A stretch of DNA of 54,430 nt from an uncultured Clostridium sp. (GCA_900552555.1 URZW01000009.1:1-54430), one strand, 5' to 3'; shown: positions 37,126 through 46,427, counted from the first letter of the stretch. Numbers and translations are program-made. The notes: generated by a model not told the origin, from the letters alone.

Positions 37126-37812
37126 TTATTTTACACTTTTTCTTCTTTGCATTACTGTTATTGTCAATAATAAGCATGCAATTGTAAATGTTACAAATGT
37201 AACTGTATTTCCTATGTCAATTTGTCCTTGTGTAAATTTGTAAAACATATTTATGAAAGAAAAACTTTCTAAACTTGAATTAAATTCTGGTAAAACCCAA
37301 GTTATAATGAAAAATCCTATTGAGATTATTCCTGCTATTATTTGGTTCTCTGTTAAACTTGATGTTAACATTCCAAATGATATATATGACATTACAAATA
37401 ATAAAAATCCTAATAATGTCGCAAATGTTGTTGTTAATTTTGGAACTCCATAATGGCATAAAATTCCGAAATACATAAATGTACATAATTCAGTAATTAA
37501 TACTATTAATAATGCTGCTATAAATTTTCCTAAAACTATTTTTGTTATACTAATAGGTGATGTTAATAGTAATTGTTCTGTTCCTGTTTTTCTCTCTTCT
37601 GAGAATGACCTCATTGTTAGTAATGGTATTATAAAAGCTAAAACTAGTATTGTTGGTAGTGTATAGTAAATATATTCAAAATTTATATTTCCAGAGCTTA
37701 TTACGCTAAAGAAGAATGATATACTAAATGCTATTAAAAATACTCCAATAAATATGTACCCAATTGGTGTGTAAAAATATGATTTAAATTCTTTTTTGAT
37801 AACTGCCCACAT
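37126..37812 (-). CDS. ABC-2 type permease (GldF-like)
   Basis: 228 aa with six membrane segments. It opens MWAVIKKEFKSYFYTPIGYIF and contains PLLTMRSFSEERKTGTEQLLLTSP, a signature of Gld/Nos-type ABC-2 permeases. Its ATG overlaps the TAA of the ATPase gene (TAATG) and GGAGGAG lies in the ATPase tail, so the two are translationally coupled. Together with the ATPase and the GldG-like protein it forms an exporter of unknown substrate; gliding itself is not implied in a Gram-positive bacterium. Confidence 0.88.
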   Translation of the reverse strand: MWAVIKKEFKSYFYTPIGYIFIGVFLIAFSISFFFSVISSGNINFEYIYYTLPTILVLAFIIPLLTMRSFSEERKTGTEQLLLTSPISITKIVLGKFIAALLIVLITELCTFMYFGILCHYGVPKLTTTFATLLGFLLFVMSYISFGMLTSSLTENQIIAGIISIGFFIITWVLPEFNSSLESFSFINMFYKFTQGQIDIGNTVTFVTFTIACLLLTITVMQRRKSVK

Positions 37813-38753
37813 TATTTTTCTCCTCCTTCTATCAACTTCATAAATGCATCCTCTAGTGTTGTATCTGCCTTTTTCATTTCAAAAATTGTAATGTTTTCTT
37901 TTGCAAATTCATTAAACACTATTTTTCTTAAATCTACATCTTTTTCTGATTCAAGTACATATTCTTTTGTACCATCTTCATTTTCTTTGATTAATTTGAT
38001 GTCTTTTATTTCTGGTATTTTTTCTTTCATTGTTTCTATTTTGTTGTCTGTGTCTTCTACTGTTACATATGTTGCATTATTTGTTGATACTTTCTTTTCT
38101 AGGTTTTCTGGTGTGTCTATGGCAACTATTTTTCCTTTATTTATTATTATTACTTTATTACATATTTGACTTACTTCTGATAATATGTGTGAGCTTAATA
38201 TTACTGTGTGTGTTTTTCCTAGTTCTTTTATTAGTGCTCTTATTTCTGTTATTTGTTTTGGGTCTAATCCTACTGTTGGTTCATCTAATATAAGGATTTT
38301 TGGTTTTCCAACTAGTGCTCCTGCCATACTTACTCTTTGTTTGTATCCTCTTGATAGGTTACGCGTTAGCTTCTTTTCTACATCTTTTAGGCCTGTTTGT
38401 TCAATTATTTTTTCTACTTTTTCTTTTCTTGTTTTTCTGTCTACTTTTTTTAGTTCAGCCATGTATGTTACAAATTCTTTTACTGTTAGGTCTGAATATA
38501 ATGGAACTCCTTCTGGCATGTATCCTATTTGTGATTTTGCTTTTCTTGGTTTTCTTGATATATCATATCCATTTATTATTATTTCTCCTTTTGTTGGTTC
38601 GATATATCCTGTTATCATGTTCATTGTTGTACTTTTTCCTGCTCCGTTTGGTCCAAGTAGTCCTATTATTTCACCTTCTTCTATTTTGAAGCTGATATTA
38701 TCTACGGCAGTAAAGCTTCCGTATTTTTTTGTGATGTTTTTTACTTCAATCAC
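37812..38753 (-). CDS. ABC transporter ATP-binding protein (GldA-like)
   Basis: 313 aa. Walker A (GPNGAGKSTT, ~38), Q-loop (GYMPEGVPLY), signature LSRGYKQRV (~137), Walker B (ILILDEPTVGLDP, ~157) and H-loop (VILSSH) are all intact. The ~90-residue C-terminal extension ends TLEDAFMKLIEGGEK, as in drug or polymer exporters of the ABC-2 class. The start is GTG with GGAGG 8-9 nt upstream. First gene of the ATPase-permease-GldG operon. Confidence 0.93.
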   Translation of the reverse strand: MIEVKNITKKYGSFTAVDNISFKIEEGEIIGLLGPNGAGKSTTMNMITGYIEPTKGEIIINGYDISRKPRKAKSQIGYMPEGVPLYSDLTVKEFVTYMAELKKVDRKTRKEKVEKIIEQTGLKDVEKKLTRNLSRGYKQRVSMAGALVGKPKILILDEPTVGLDPKQITEIRALIKELGKTHTVILSSHILSEVSQICNKVIIINKGKIVAIDTPENLEKKVSTNNATYVTVEDTDNKIETMKEKIPEIKDIKLIKENEDGTKEYVLESEKDVDLRKIVFNEFAKENITIFEMKKADTTLEDAFMKLIEGGEK

Positions 38754-38892
38754 GAGAAATTCCTCCTTACATTTTATTTTCCGTAAGACTTTTGTCTTGC
38801 TTTGTTGTTACTATAATATCATTTTGTTTTTTTGTTGTAAAGTTTTTCACAAAGATTTCACATTACTATAATAAATATTATTTTTATTTAAA

Positions 38893-38921
38893 TTACAGTT
38901 CACGGCCTTTGAAATTTTTTT
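38893..38921. repeat. Half element C of the inverted-repeat family
   Basis: TTACAGTTCACGGCCTTTG followed by AAATTTTTTT closely matches the left arm of element B. No complementary right arm is found before the tRNA, so it is a remnant or one arm only. Confidence 0.5.
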
Positions 38922-38943
38922 ACATTTTTTTGTCATTTTTTCA

Positions 38944-38972
38944 TTGACATTCTTATTTTTTTGTGTTATTAT
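38944..38972 (+). promoter_or_regulatory. Promoter of tRNA-Arg(UCU)
   Basis: A perfect TTGACA (38944-38949), 17 bp, TATTAT (38967-38972), 20 bp upstream of the tRNA. Confidence 0.8.
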
Positions 38973-38992
38973 AGTTATTGTTCAAACGTCAT

Positions 38993-39069
38993 GGGTCAAT
39001 AGCTCAGTTGGATAGAGCACACGCCTTCTAAGCGTGGGGTCGGGGGTTCGAATCCCTCTTGGCCCACCA
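38993..39069 (+). tRNA. tRNA-Arg (anticodon UCU)
   Basis: 77 nt including an encoded CCA. The acceptor stem is GGGTCAA/TTGGCCC with one G-U pair. Anticodon loop CTTCTAA gives TCT, which reads AGA and AGG. The T-loop GGTTCGAATCC is canonical. Confidence 0.95.
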
Positions 39070-39101
39070 TGTTGAATATAATATGAAAATCACCTAACAA
39101 T

Positions 39102-39133
39102 AAAAAGAACGATTTAAACCGTTCTTTTTATTT
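39102..39133. terminator. Bidirectional terminator after the tRNA
   Basis: The stem AAAAAGAACG / CGTTCTTTTT followed by ATTTT serves the tRNA on the plus strand. It also overlaps the stop codon of the convergent surface-protein gene. Confidence 0.8.
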
Positions 39134-40354
39134 TACATCATTATATTCTTTTAATTTAATTATCAAAAATACACTTATTCCCATAAAAATTGCTATTATC
39201 ATTACTGTTTTAATAATCTTATTTCCTGCATCTGGAATAACTTTATCACTTACTGTATTATCTTTTTTTATTATATTAGAAGGTTTAACTGTATTTTCTT
39301 CAATTTTATTTTCTGTTATATTGTTTTCTTTTTTCTTTTTTTCATTTTTTATAACTATATTAATTTCTTCCCCTGTTTCAGGATTAACCACTTTTCCATT
39401 TTTATTTATTTCAAATGTATATACTTCATTATTCAAAACATAACCTTCTGGTACACTCTTTTGTTGAATTGTATATTTTCCTGTGTTTAATCCTTTTACA
39501 TAAAGAATTCCATTTTCATCAGCAGTTCCAGTGTTAATAACATTTCCACTTTCATCTTTTATTTCAAAAGAACTTCCGGCTATTGCATTATCTTCTGTAT
39601 CTGTATTTGTTATTTTAGCTTCATAATCTTCTATTGTCATTTTTATTTGGCTAAATTCTATTTTAGAAAGTATACTACAGCTATGTTGTACATATGATGC
39701 AATTAGGCCAAAGCTTTCTCCTTCATGTGAAGAATAATCTAAATCTGAATTTAATAATTCATTTCCACCTTCAGTTACTTTTATATTTGTAGGTGTAGCT
39801 TCTACTTTTAAGTCATGAATTAAAGATTTTATTTTTGGTACTGATTTTATTAATGTTCCATAATCAGAAATTGATTTTGATGCAGTTGTTTCAAATTTGC
39901 TTATATCTATATCTTTAAGTTTATATAAGTCAACATTTGAATCTGTAAATAATACAACATATCCTGACAATTTGTTATTTTCCTTTTTGGCGTTAAAAAT
40001 AAAACCTGCTCCATCTAATGTATGATAATTTGCTTTTTGTTCATCTATTCTAAATTCAAATATCTTTTTTCCAGGATTTTTATATTCTTTATAAAGAAAA
40101 TCTTTATAAGAAGTAACTCCATATCCATAAAAATCAATTGCATTGTCTTGTATTTGTATGTGTTTTCCATTGTATGCCATATCTTTTGTTGTTTCTCTTG
40201 TGTGCCATTCCCAATAGTCTTCTTTTTGCCATTCATCCCAATTATTGGTATCTTCTTTATTATCGTTAGCTTGAACGTTTATACTCAACAATATTAATAT
40301 TAAAAAAAACATTATACATATTTTTATGTATTTAAATACCCTTTTGTTTTCCAT
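39128..40354 (-). CDS. Secreted surface protein with SpaA-type domain and IPDAG sorting-like tail
   Basis: 408 aa. A signal peptide (~1-29) is followed by a beta-sandwich domain (~30-235) containing NYHTLDGAGFIFNAKKENNK and SHEGESFGLIASYVQHSC, reminiscent of legume-lectin/laminin-G-like folds. A SpaA/prealbumin domain (~247-335; AIAGSSFEIKDESG, TADENGILYVKGL, YTIQQKSVPEGYVL) comes next, then an Asn/Glu/Lys-rich linker. The end is VIPDAGNK, a membrane helix and KLKEYNDVK. That has the three-part shape of a sortase signal, but with IPDAG in place of LPXTG. It may be handled by a different sortase or simply stay in the membrane. Confidence 0.75.
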   Translation of the reverse strand: MENKRVFKYIKICIMFFLILILLSINVQANDNKEDTNNWDEWQKEDYWEWHTRETTKDMAYNGKHIQIQDNAIDFYGYGVTSYKDFLYKEYKNPGKKIFEFRIDEQKANYHTLDGAGFIFNAKKENNKLSGYVVLFTDSNVDLYKLKDIDISKFETTASKSISDYGTLIKSVPKIKSLIHDLKVEATPTNIKVTEGGNELLNSDLDYSSHEGESFGLIASYVQHSCSILSKIEFSQIKMTIEDYEAKITNTDTEDNAIAGSSFEIKDESGNVINTGTADENGILYVKGLNTGKYTIQQKSVPEGYVLNNEVYTFEINKNGKVVNPETGEEINIVIKNEKKKKENNITENKIEENTVKPSNIIKKDNTVSDKVIPDAGNKIIKTVMIIAIFMGISVFLIIKLKEYNDVK

Positions 40355-40764
40355 ATTTTATCTCATTCCTTTTCCAAAGCACAGATCTAGTTTAAAAATT
40401 AAATTTTTAAACTTTTTTCTCCTTTTTATAATATATTTTTTTATTATATTACTACATATATAATCTTTTTGCAAATGTTAAATATTAAATTTTTTTGGTT
40501 TTCATTAGGGTTTCTTGTTTTTTCAAATTTTATTAAATTTATTTTAAATTTTTATTACAAATTTATTACTTTGAATATTTTATTATTTTTAAAATTATTG
40601 GGTATAACTATTAGTAATACATGATTTTTTATGTTTTATTGTTATATCAATGTTTTTTAACTTTTTAAGTGTTTTGTTTTCATATTACTAATTAGTTTAA
40701 TTCGTTAAAATGCCTTGATATACTTTATTTGGATATGTTTGTGAATAATATGGAGGTATATAAA
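40355..40764. other. 410-bp AT-rich intergenic region between divergent genes
   Basis: Very AT-rich with no convincing ORF or repeat. On the plus strand TG-n-TATACT (40719-40724, extended -10) is the likely promoter of the XRE gene. GGAGG at 40751-40755 is its ribosome site. Confidence 0.55.
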
Positions 40765-41103
40765 ATGAAATCTTTAAAAAAATTGGATATTGATAAAGTA
40801 CTTGGTGAAGTTTTTAAGGCGTATCGTGTAAAAAATAAATTAACACAAGAACGAATTGCTGAAAAATTAGGAATTTCCGTAAAATATATTTCTAGAATTG
40901 AAAATGGTACTGGTGGTGTTAAAGTCGAAACACTTGTAAATTATATGAATATTTTAGGAATTTCTCCTAATGTTATATTTGAAAAATTAATTATTAATAA
41001 AGATTTAGAAAATCAAATAAAATTGTCAAAAAAAGCAAGTAAGTTATCTGATGAAAAAATTAAATTCGTTATTTCTATTATAGATTCTTTAGAAAATTTA
41101 TAA
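40765..41103 (+). CDS. XRE-family transcriptional regulator
   Basis: 112 aa. A classic Cro/C1 helix-turn-helix (FKAYRVKNKLTQERIAEKLG, then SVKYISRIENGTGGVKVETL) occupies residues ~13-68, with a short helical dimer-like tail. The ATG at 40765 follows TGGAGG at proper spacing; twelve more upstream codons are open but lack a ribosome site. It is monocistronic with its own terminator. The target is unknown; the divergent SpaA surface protein is one possibility. Confidence 0.85.
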   Translation: MKSLKKLDIDKVLGEVFKAYRVKNKLTQERIAEKLGISVKYISRIENGTGGVKVETLVNYMNILGISPNVIFEKLIINKDLENQIKLSKKASKLSDEKIKFVISIIDSLENL

Positions 41104-41130
41104 AAAATTATATAGTTTGTAAATAACAAG

Positions 41131-41165
41131 CTGGATTGAAGTTTTATCTATCAATCCAGTTTTAT
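41131..41165. terminator. Terminator between the XRE and aminopeptidase genes
   Basis: The 9-bp stem CTGGATTGA / TCAATCCAG is followed by TTTTATAATTTT. The two genes converge on it. Confidence 0.8.
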
Positions 41166-41169
41166 AATT

Positions 41170-42567
41170 TTATTCTTTCCAGAATGCTTTGTATGTTTCA
41201 AAAGCTGAGTATATATCAAATTTACTTGTTACTTCATATGGTGCATGCATTGAAAGAACTGGAACTCCACAGTCTATAACATCTGTACCTTTATTTGCTA
41301 GTATATATGCGATAGTTCCACCACCGCCAATATCAACTTTTCCAAGTTCTGCAACTTGATATTTTATATCATTTTTTTCTAACACATTTCTAACCCATGC
41401 TACATATTCAGCATTTGCATCAGATGCTCCAGATTTTCCTCTTGCTCCTGTGTATTTGTTTAGACTTATTCCTTTTCCAACAAAACCTGCATTTATTTTA
41501 TCTGAAACTGATGCATAAATTGGGTCAAATCCAGCATCAACATCTGATGATAGCATTTTTGAGAAGCAAAATACTTTATCTAATAGGTTTGGTCTATTCA
41601 CTCCTAATTTGTTTAGCATTTCTGATATGAAGAAGTCAAACATATGTGATTCCATTCCTGTATTTCCCATACTTCCTATTTCTTCTTTATCTGATAAAAT
41701 ACATACTGCTGTATTTTTAACATTTTCTAATGTCATCATTGCTGCAAGTGATGTATATGCACATACTTTGTCGTCTTGACCATATGCTGCAACTAATCCT
41801 GCATCAAATCCTAAGCTTCTTGCTTTAAATGCTGGTATAATTTCTAGTTCTGAGCTTTGTAAGTCTGCCTCTACTATTCCATATTTTTGATTTAAAATGT
41901 TTAAGATGTTTAATTTTACCTTTTCTTTAGCATCTTTATCTTGATATGGAATACTTCCAATTAAAACATTTAGGTCTTCACCATCTATTCCGTTTTTAAG
42001 TTTCTTTTCCATTTGTTCTTGTGCTAAATGTGGTAGTAAATCTGTTATTGTAAATATTGGGTCATCTTCGTCTTCTCCTATATTTACTGTCATTTTTTCA
42101 CCATTTGGTTTTACAATTACTCCATGGATGCTTAATGGAATTGTTGTCCATTGATATTTTTTGATTCCTCCATAGTAATGTGTTTTGAAGTATGCTAATT
42201 CTGTATCTTCATATAGTGGATTTGGTTTTAAGTCTAATCTTGGTGAGTCAACATGTGAACCAATAATGTGAACTCCATTTTCTATGTTTTCTGTTCCTAT
42301 TATTGCTAAATACATGCTTTTTCCTCTATTTACAAAGTATATTTTATCTCCTGGTTGTAATTTTTCAAACTCTGCTATATCTTTGTATCCGTTTGCTTGT
42401 GCCATTTTTTTGGCTTCTACTATAAATTCTCTTTCTGTTTTTGCTTTATTTAAAAAGTTCATGTAGTCTTTTGAAAAATTGAATATTGCTTCTTTTTTTC
42501 TTGTGTCTACTGTGTTCCATCCGTTTTCTTTTTTGTGAAATAGTTTTTCTTCTAAACTTTTTTCCAT
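41170..42567 (-). CDS. M18 family aminopeptidase
   Basis: 465 aa, the usual length for this family. It is a cytosolic dinuclear-zinc exopeptidase that removes N-terminal (often acidic) residues. Metal and catalytic motifs are complete: GSHVDSPRLD (His, ~104), GLVAAYGQDDKVC (Asp), DKEEIGSMG (Glu pair) and VLSMHAPYE (His, near the C terminus). The first ~40 residues (GWNTVDTRKKEAIFNFSKDY) match the clostridial subgroup. AAAGGA is upstream at slightly long spacing. Monocistronic. Confidence 0.92.
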   Translation of the reverse strand: MEKSLEEKLFHKKENGWNTVDTRKKEAIFNFSKDYMNFLNKAKTEREFIVEAKKMAQANGYKDIAEFEKLQPGDKIYFVNRGKSMYLAIIGTENIENGVHIIGSHVDSPRLDLKPNPLYEDTELAYFKTHYYGGIKKYQWTTIPLSIHGVIVKPNGEKMTVNIGEDEDDPIFTITDLLPHLAQEQMEKKLKNGIDGEDLNVLIGSIPYQDKDAKEKVKLNILNILNQKYGIVEADLQSSELEIIPAFKARSLGFDAGLVAAYGQDDKVCAYTSLAAMMTLENVKNTAVCILSDKEEIGSMGNTGMESHMFDFFISEMLNKLGVNRPNLLDKVFCFSKMLSSDVDAGFDPIYASVSDKINAGFVGKGISLNKYTGARGKSGASDANAEYVAWVRNVLEKNDIKYQVAELGKVDIGGGGTIAYILANKGTDVIDCGVPVLSMHAPYEVTSKFDIYSAFETYKAFWKE

Positions 42568-42679
42568 TTTTAATCACATTCCTTTCTTTTTTGTGTCTTT
42601 TGTTTTTTCCTAGTATATCACTTTAATCTTTATTTTTCCACCTTTTTTTGTATTTATTAATTTTTTTAGTAAATACTAA

Positions 42680-42803
42680 TTATAATTCACAATTTATAAA
42701 TTATTAAGAATGAAATTATTCATTAATTTCAAATATATATTTTTTATTATGCTGTGAATTATAAGAAATATATGTGAATAATATTTTTCACATGTATTTC
42801 TTA
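42680..42803. repeat. Intergenic inverted-repeat element F plus adjoining hairpin
   Basis: Outer arms TTATAATTCACA (42680-42691) and TGTGAATTATAA (42753-42764) resemble the ends of elements A and B. Directly adjoining is a 17-bp stem with one mismatch (TAAGAAATATATGTGAA at 42762, TTCACATGTATTTCTTA at 42787-42803). No T-tail is present. It lies upstream of the FAD/Rieske gene. Confidence 0.65.
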
Positions 42804-42850
42804 CATTATATTTACTAAATTGTAATAAATATTTTTAAAGGAGAAATTTT

Positions 42851-44357
42851 ATGAATTCTTTATGGTTAACTGAAAATAAAAATGATAATAAATTTGACAA
42901 CTTATCAGCAAATATTGAAACTGATGTATGTATAATAGGTGCAGGAATTTTTGGAATGACTTGTGGTTATTATCTATCAAAAGCTGGTCTAAAAGTTTCA
43001 ATTATAGAAAAAGATGAAATTGGGCACAAAACCACTGGCCACACAACTGCTAAAATAACATCTCAACATGGTCTTTTTTATACTTATTTAGTTGAAACAT
43101 ATGGCGAAGGTTTTGCAAAAGATTACCTCTCTGCAAATCAAGAGGCTATTGAAAATATTAAGGAAATTATTGATGCAGAAAAAATAAATTGTGATTTTGA
43201 GAGACAGTCAAACTTTGTTTATACAACAAATTCATCAGATGTTCAAAAATTTAAAAAAGAAGTTAATGTTCTAAATTCCTTAGGGTTTCCTGCTAATTTT
43301 GTTACAAAAACAGGTTTACCTTTTGATGTTGCTGGTGCTGTTCAATTTAAAAATCAGGCTCAATTTAATCCTATAAAATATTTACATGGTTTAGCAAAGT
43401 CTATAATAAAAAATAATGGTAAAATATATACAAATACTACTGTTTCTGATGTAAAACATATTAATGATATTTTTTATACTTTTACTCCTAATGGTGTTAT
43501 AAATTCTAAATATGTCATTCTTGCATCACATTATCCATTTATAAATTTTCCTGGAATATACTTTTTTAAAATGTATCAATCTTCATCTTATGTTATTGGT
43601 GTTGATACGAAAACAACTTTAAATAATGGTATGTATATAACATCATCTATGCCAACTTATTCTTTTAGAACTGCAAATTATAATGGAAGAAAAATTCTTT
43701 TACTTGGTGGGTGTGGACACAAAACTGGTACTCCTTCTTCTTATAAAGATACTTATGGGGTTTTGGAAAATTATGCAAAACAGTTATATCCAAATTGTGA
43801 AATTCTTTTTAGGTGGGATACTCGTGATTGCATTACATTAGATAAAATTCCATACATTGGTCGTTTTTCAAATGTGATGGGCAATATTTTTGTTGGCACT
43901 GGTTTTAACAAGTGGGGAATGACTTCTTCTAATGTTGCTGCTAATATTGTGTGTGATATGATTTTGGGTAAAGAAAACGAATATGCTTATGTTTTTGATT
44001 CAACTCGTGTTCATCCTATAAAAAATAGAACTGAGGTTAAAAATATGATTACTGAATCTGTTAATTCTCTTGCTTTAAAGAAGTTGAAAGATTCTAATAT
44101 TGATTTTAATGAGATTCCTATTAATTCTGGTGGAATTATAGATGTTAATAATCAAAAGGTTGGTATTTATAAAGATACTTCTCGGTAATGTTTTTGCTGT
44201 TAAACCTATTTGTACTCATCTTGGTTGTTTACTTTCTTGGAATGATGCAGATAAAACTTGGGATTGTCCTTGTCATGGTTCTAGATTTGATTTTATGGGG
44301 AAAAATATTTATGACCCTGCTTTTGATAATTTGGAGATTTTTGATTTAGGTTTATAA
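42851..44357 (+). CDS. FAD-dependent oxidoreductase with C-terminal Rieske domain, +1 shift at CGG
   Basis: ~501 aa. A DadA/GlpO-type FAD-binding domain (DVCIIGAGIFGMTCGYYLSKA at ~27, a GxGxxG dinucleotide fold; TTGHTTAKITSQHG) is fused to a C-terminal Rieske [2Fe-2S] domain (CTHLGC...CPCHGS). The zero frame reads AAA GAT ACT TCT CGG TAA and stops before the Rieske cluster. Skipping the C of CGG (44183) reads TCT GGT AAT GTT, giving TSGNVFAVKPICTHLGC, and runs to 44357. This fusion is a known family in Clostridia and Bacilli, so the joined product is the expected protein. AAAGGAG precedes the ATG. The natural substrate is unknown. Confidence 0.9.
44183..44185 (+). other. CGG recoding site in the FAD/Rieske gene
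   Basis: TCT CGG TAA: a stop codon directly follows the CGG in the zero frame. The +1 reading TCT (C) GGT AAT GTT restores the Rieske domain. Confidence 0.85.
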
Positions 44358-44535
44358 TTATTAATTATGATGATGTTTTTTGTTGGTTGAGAATTTTTGA
44401 ATTTAAATACAACTCTGGTTTTTTTGCTTATTTTTCAATATTTTTTTGAGTTTTTTTTATTTTTTTATTGACTTATTTGATTGGTTTTGCTACAATTTCT
44501 TTAAATTCATATATTTATATTATTTTATTATTTAT

Positions 44536-44576
44536 TGAACTAGATTTCTTCGTTTTAGATTAATCTAGTTCTTTTT
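44536..44576 (+). terminator. Terminator of the FAD/Rieske gene
   Basis: The stem GAACTAGATT / AATCTAGTTC (10 bp perfect) is followed by TTTTTTATTTTTATT. It lies ~180 bp past the recoded stop codon. Confidence 0.8.
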
Positions 44577-44584
44577 TATTTTTA

Positions 44585-44613
44585 TTGATAATTTTATTTA
44601 CTTATGATAATAT
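44585..44613 (+). promoter_or_regulatory. Promoter of the 293-aa membrane-anchored protein gene
   Basis: TTGATA (44585-44590), 17 bp, TAATAT (44608-44613). Confidence 0.6.
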
Positions 44614-44649
44614 GTTTTTATAAATTATATTCAAAGGAGGAAAAATAAA

Positions 44650-45531
44650 ATGGATGAAAAACAACCTATAAAAATAAAACTTTCAACAGTTATATTAATT
44701 TTTATAATACTAATATTAATATTTGTTATTATAGGAATGTACATGTATTATAATAATGATAATACTAATCCTAATGCCGTTTCTTCAACAAATTCTTTAC
44801 AATCAGCGGCAAACTCAAATAAATCTAACACAGGAGAAACTGCAAAATTGACAGAATTAAATATTGGTTCTGATCAAATTACTAAATTATATAAGTATAT
44901 ACCAGCTTTAGATTCTGACTTAATTGAAAAAAATGCTTATCAATCTACAAAAATTACAATGAATAATTTGACTAGTGATTATTTGCTAAAAAATGCTTTT
45001 AAAAATTTGGAACTTAAAGATAGTGACAAAAAGACTTTTGATTCTAGCACGACTGATGTTTCTTATATGTATAGATTTGATGCAAGTCTGTTACAATCAA
45101 AAGTAAAAGAAATGTATGGAACAAATATTGATAATCAAGATTTTAGAATAAGTGCTTCTGAACAATGCGGTTATGAAAACGGCGAATATGTTTATAGTGT
45201 TGGTGGAGCTTCATCAGAATATATTCGTAATATAAGAAAAATTCAAAAAGCATATTCAGATGATGAAAGTTTATATATAGAAGATTCATATTTGTGTTTA
45301 AAAATAGTTGATAATGATGACTCATCTTATGCTAAGTTATTTATTTCTTCTGATAGTTCTAATTCATTATTTGATTTAGATAATCTTAATGAATTATATA
45401 GTATGAATAATGATAAATTGTCTTCTTATATTTGTAATAAGTATGGTTCAAGTATGGCTTCTTATAAACATACTTTTAAAAAAGCCTCTGATGGTTCTTA
45501 TTATTGGTACAGTACAGAACCTGTAAAATAA
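44650..45531 (+). CDS. Membrane-anchored extracytoplasmic protein of unknown function
   Basis: 293 aa, not recognised. A short basic cytoplasmic start and one membrane helix (~12-33) are followed by a Ser/Asn-rich linker and a soluble domain (~65-293) of mixed alpha/beta character. There are two cysteines (SEQCGYENGEYVYSVGG and SYLCLKIVDN) and a third near the C terminus (YICNKYGSS). No lipobox and no sorting signal are present. AAAGGAGG precedes the ATG at good spacing. It has its own promoter and ends at an exceptionally long hairpin. Confidence 0.7.
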   Translation: MDEKQPIKIKLSTVILIFIILILIFVIIGMYMYYNNDNTNPNAVSSTNSLQSAANSNKSNTGETAKLTELNIGSDQITKLYKYIPALDSDLIEKNAYQSTKITMNNLTSDYLLKNAFKNLELKDSDKKTFDSSTTDVSYMYRFDASLLQSKVKEMYGTNIDNQDFRISASEQCGYENGEYVYSVGGASSEYIRNIRKIQKAYSDDESLYIEDSYLCLKIVDNDDSSYAKLFISSDSSNSLFDLDNLNELYSMNNDKLSSYICNKYGSSMASYKHTFKKASDGSYYWYSTEPVK

Positions 45532-45567
45532 TATTATTTTAGATTACAAATGGCAGTAATAATTCTT

Positions 45568-45634
45568 GGCTGAAAGACAATAGTTTGGGTGGAAAACTTT
45601 ATAATTTTTCCACCCAAACTATTGTCTTTCAGCC
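45568..45634. repeat. Perfect 29-bp inverted repeat (strong hairpin)
   Basis: The left arm (45568-45596, starting GGCTGAAAGACAATAG) and right arm (45606-45634, ending GTCTTTCAGCC) are perfect complements around a 9-nt loop. It is far longer and more GC-rich than the other terminators here and has only TTTAATAATT after it. It lies 37 bp after the 293-aa gene and ~65 bp from the convergent Fic gene, so it may terminate both, but it could be a separate repeat element. Confidence 0.85.
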
Positions 45635-45699
45635 TTTAATAATTCATATTTATTGGAAATATTACAAAATTGTAGTATTTCATGAAATGACTTTGTACA

Positions 45700-46383
45700 T
45701 TACTTTTTTTTAATATCGAACTTTTCCATTCTCTGTTTTTCTCTATTAGATAAATCTTTTAACCATTTGGCAAACACATTGATATCATTGTTCTTTAATA
45801 GTTCAAAATATTTTACTCTGTCTTCTTTGCTAATTACAATAGGTGGCAAATTATTTTTTAATAATTCATAATTTATAAGTAATCTACCTGTTCTACCATT
45901 CCCATCTTCAAATGGGTGTATTTTTTCAAATTCAATATGATATTTAGCAATTTTATCAAAAATATTTTGTTCATCATGATTATAGTTATATATATAGTAC
46001 ATCATTAAATTTGGTACTTTTTCAGGTTCTGGTGGAATATGTTCACTACCTTGAATAAATACTTGTACAGTTCTATAACCTTCAGTGTCTTTAATATCTT
46101 TATTTATAATCTCATTTAATTTTTTTATAAATCTTTCGTCAAATTCTTCATTTTTTTGTAAATTTTTAAAAACTAATTCTAATGCTTTTTTATGATTGAT
46201 AGCCTCATATATTTCTCTTGGTTCTTTTCCTTCGATTTTAAACCTATTGTCATTGTAAAGAATAGCATAAGTTTCAGCATAAGTAAGTGTATTTCCTTCA
46301 ATAGCATTAGAATGATATGTACTTCTTGTAACTAAATCTTCTAGATATTCTTTATTATTTAAGATAAATTCCAATGTTTTCAC
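45700..46383 (-). CDS. Fic-domain protein (AMP-transferase family)
   Basis: 227 aa. The core motif HPFEDGNGRTGR is intact (HxFx[DE]GNGRxxR), so the enzyme should be able to transfer AMP from ATP to a target protein hydroxyl. Near the N terminus SNAIEGN fits the [S/T]xxxE[G/N] inhibitory-helix motif, placing it in the self-inhibited class with an N-terminal inhibitor; no separate antitoxin is needed. The start is GTG with GGAGGAG upstream. The gene is downstream of tRNA-Pro, separated by a terminator. Target unknown. Confidence 0.88.
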   Translation of the reverse strand: MKTLEFILNNKEYLEDLVTRSTYHSNAIEGNTLTYAETYAILYNDNRFKIEGKEPREIYEAINHKKALELVFKNLQKNEEFDERFIKKLNEIINKDIKDTEGYRTVQVFIQGSEHIPPEPEKVPNLMMYYIYNYNHDEQNIFDKIAKYHIEFEKIHPFEDGNGRTGRLLINYELLKNNLPPIVISKEDRVKYFELLKNNDINVFAKWLKDLSNREKQRMEKFDIKKK

Positions 46384-46427
46384 TAATATCTCCTCCTTTT
46401 TATCTTAATTTATCATAGTTTAAAGTT

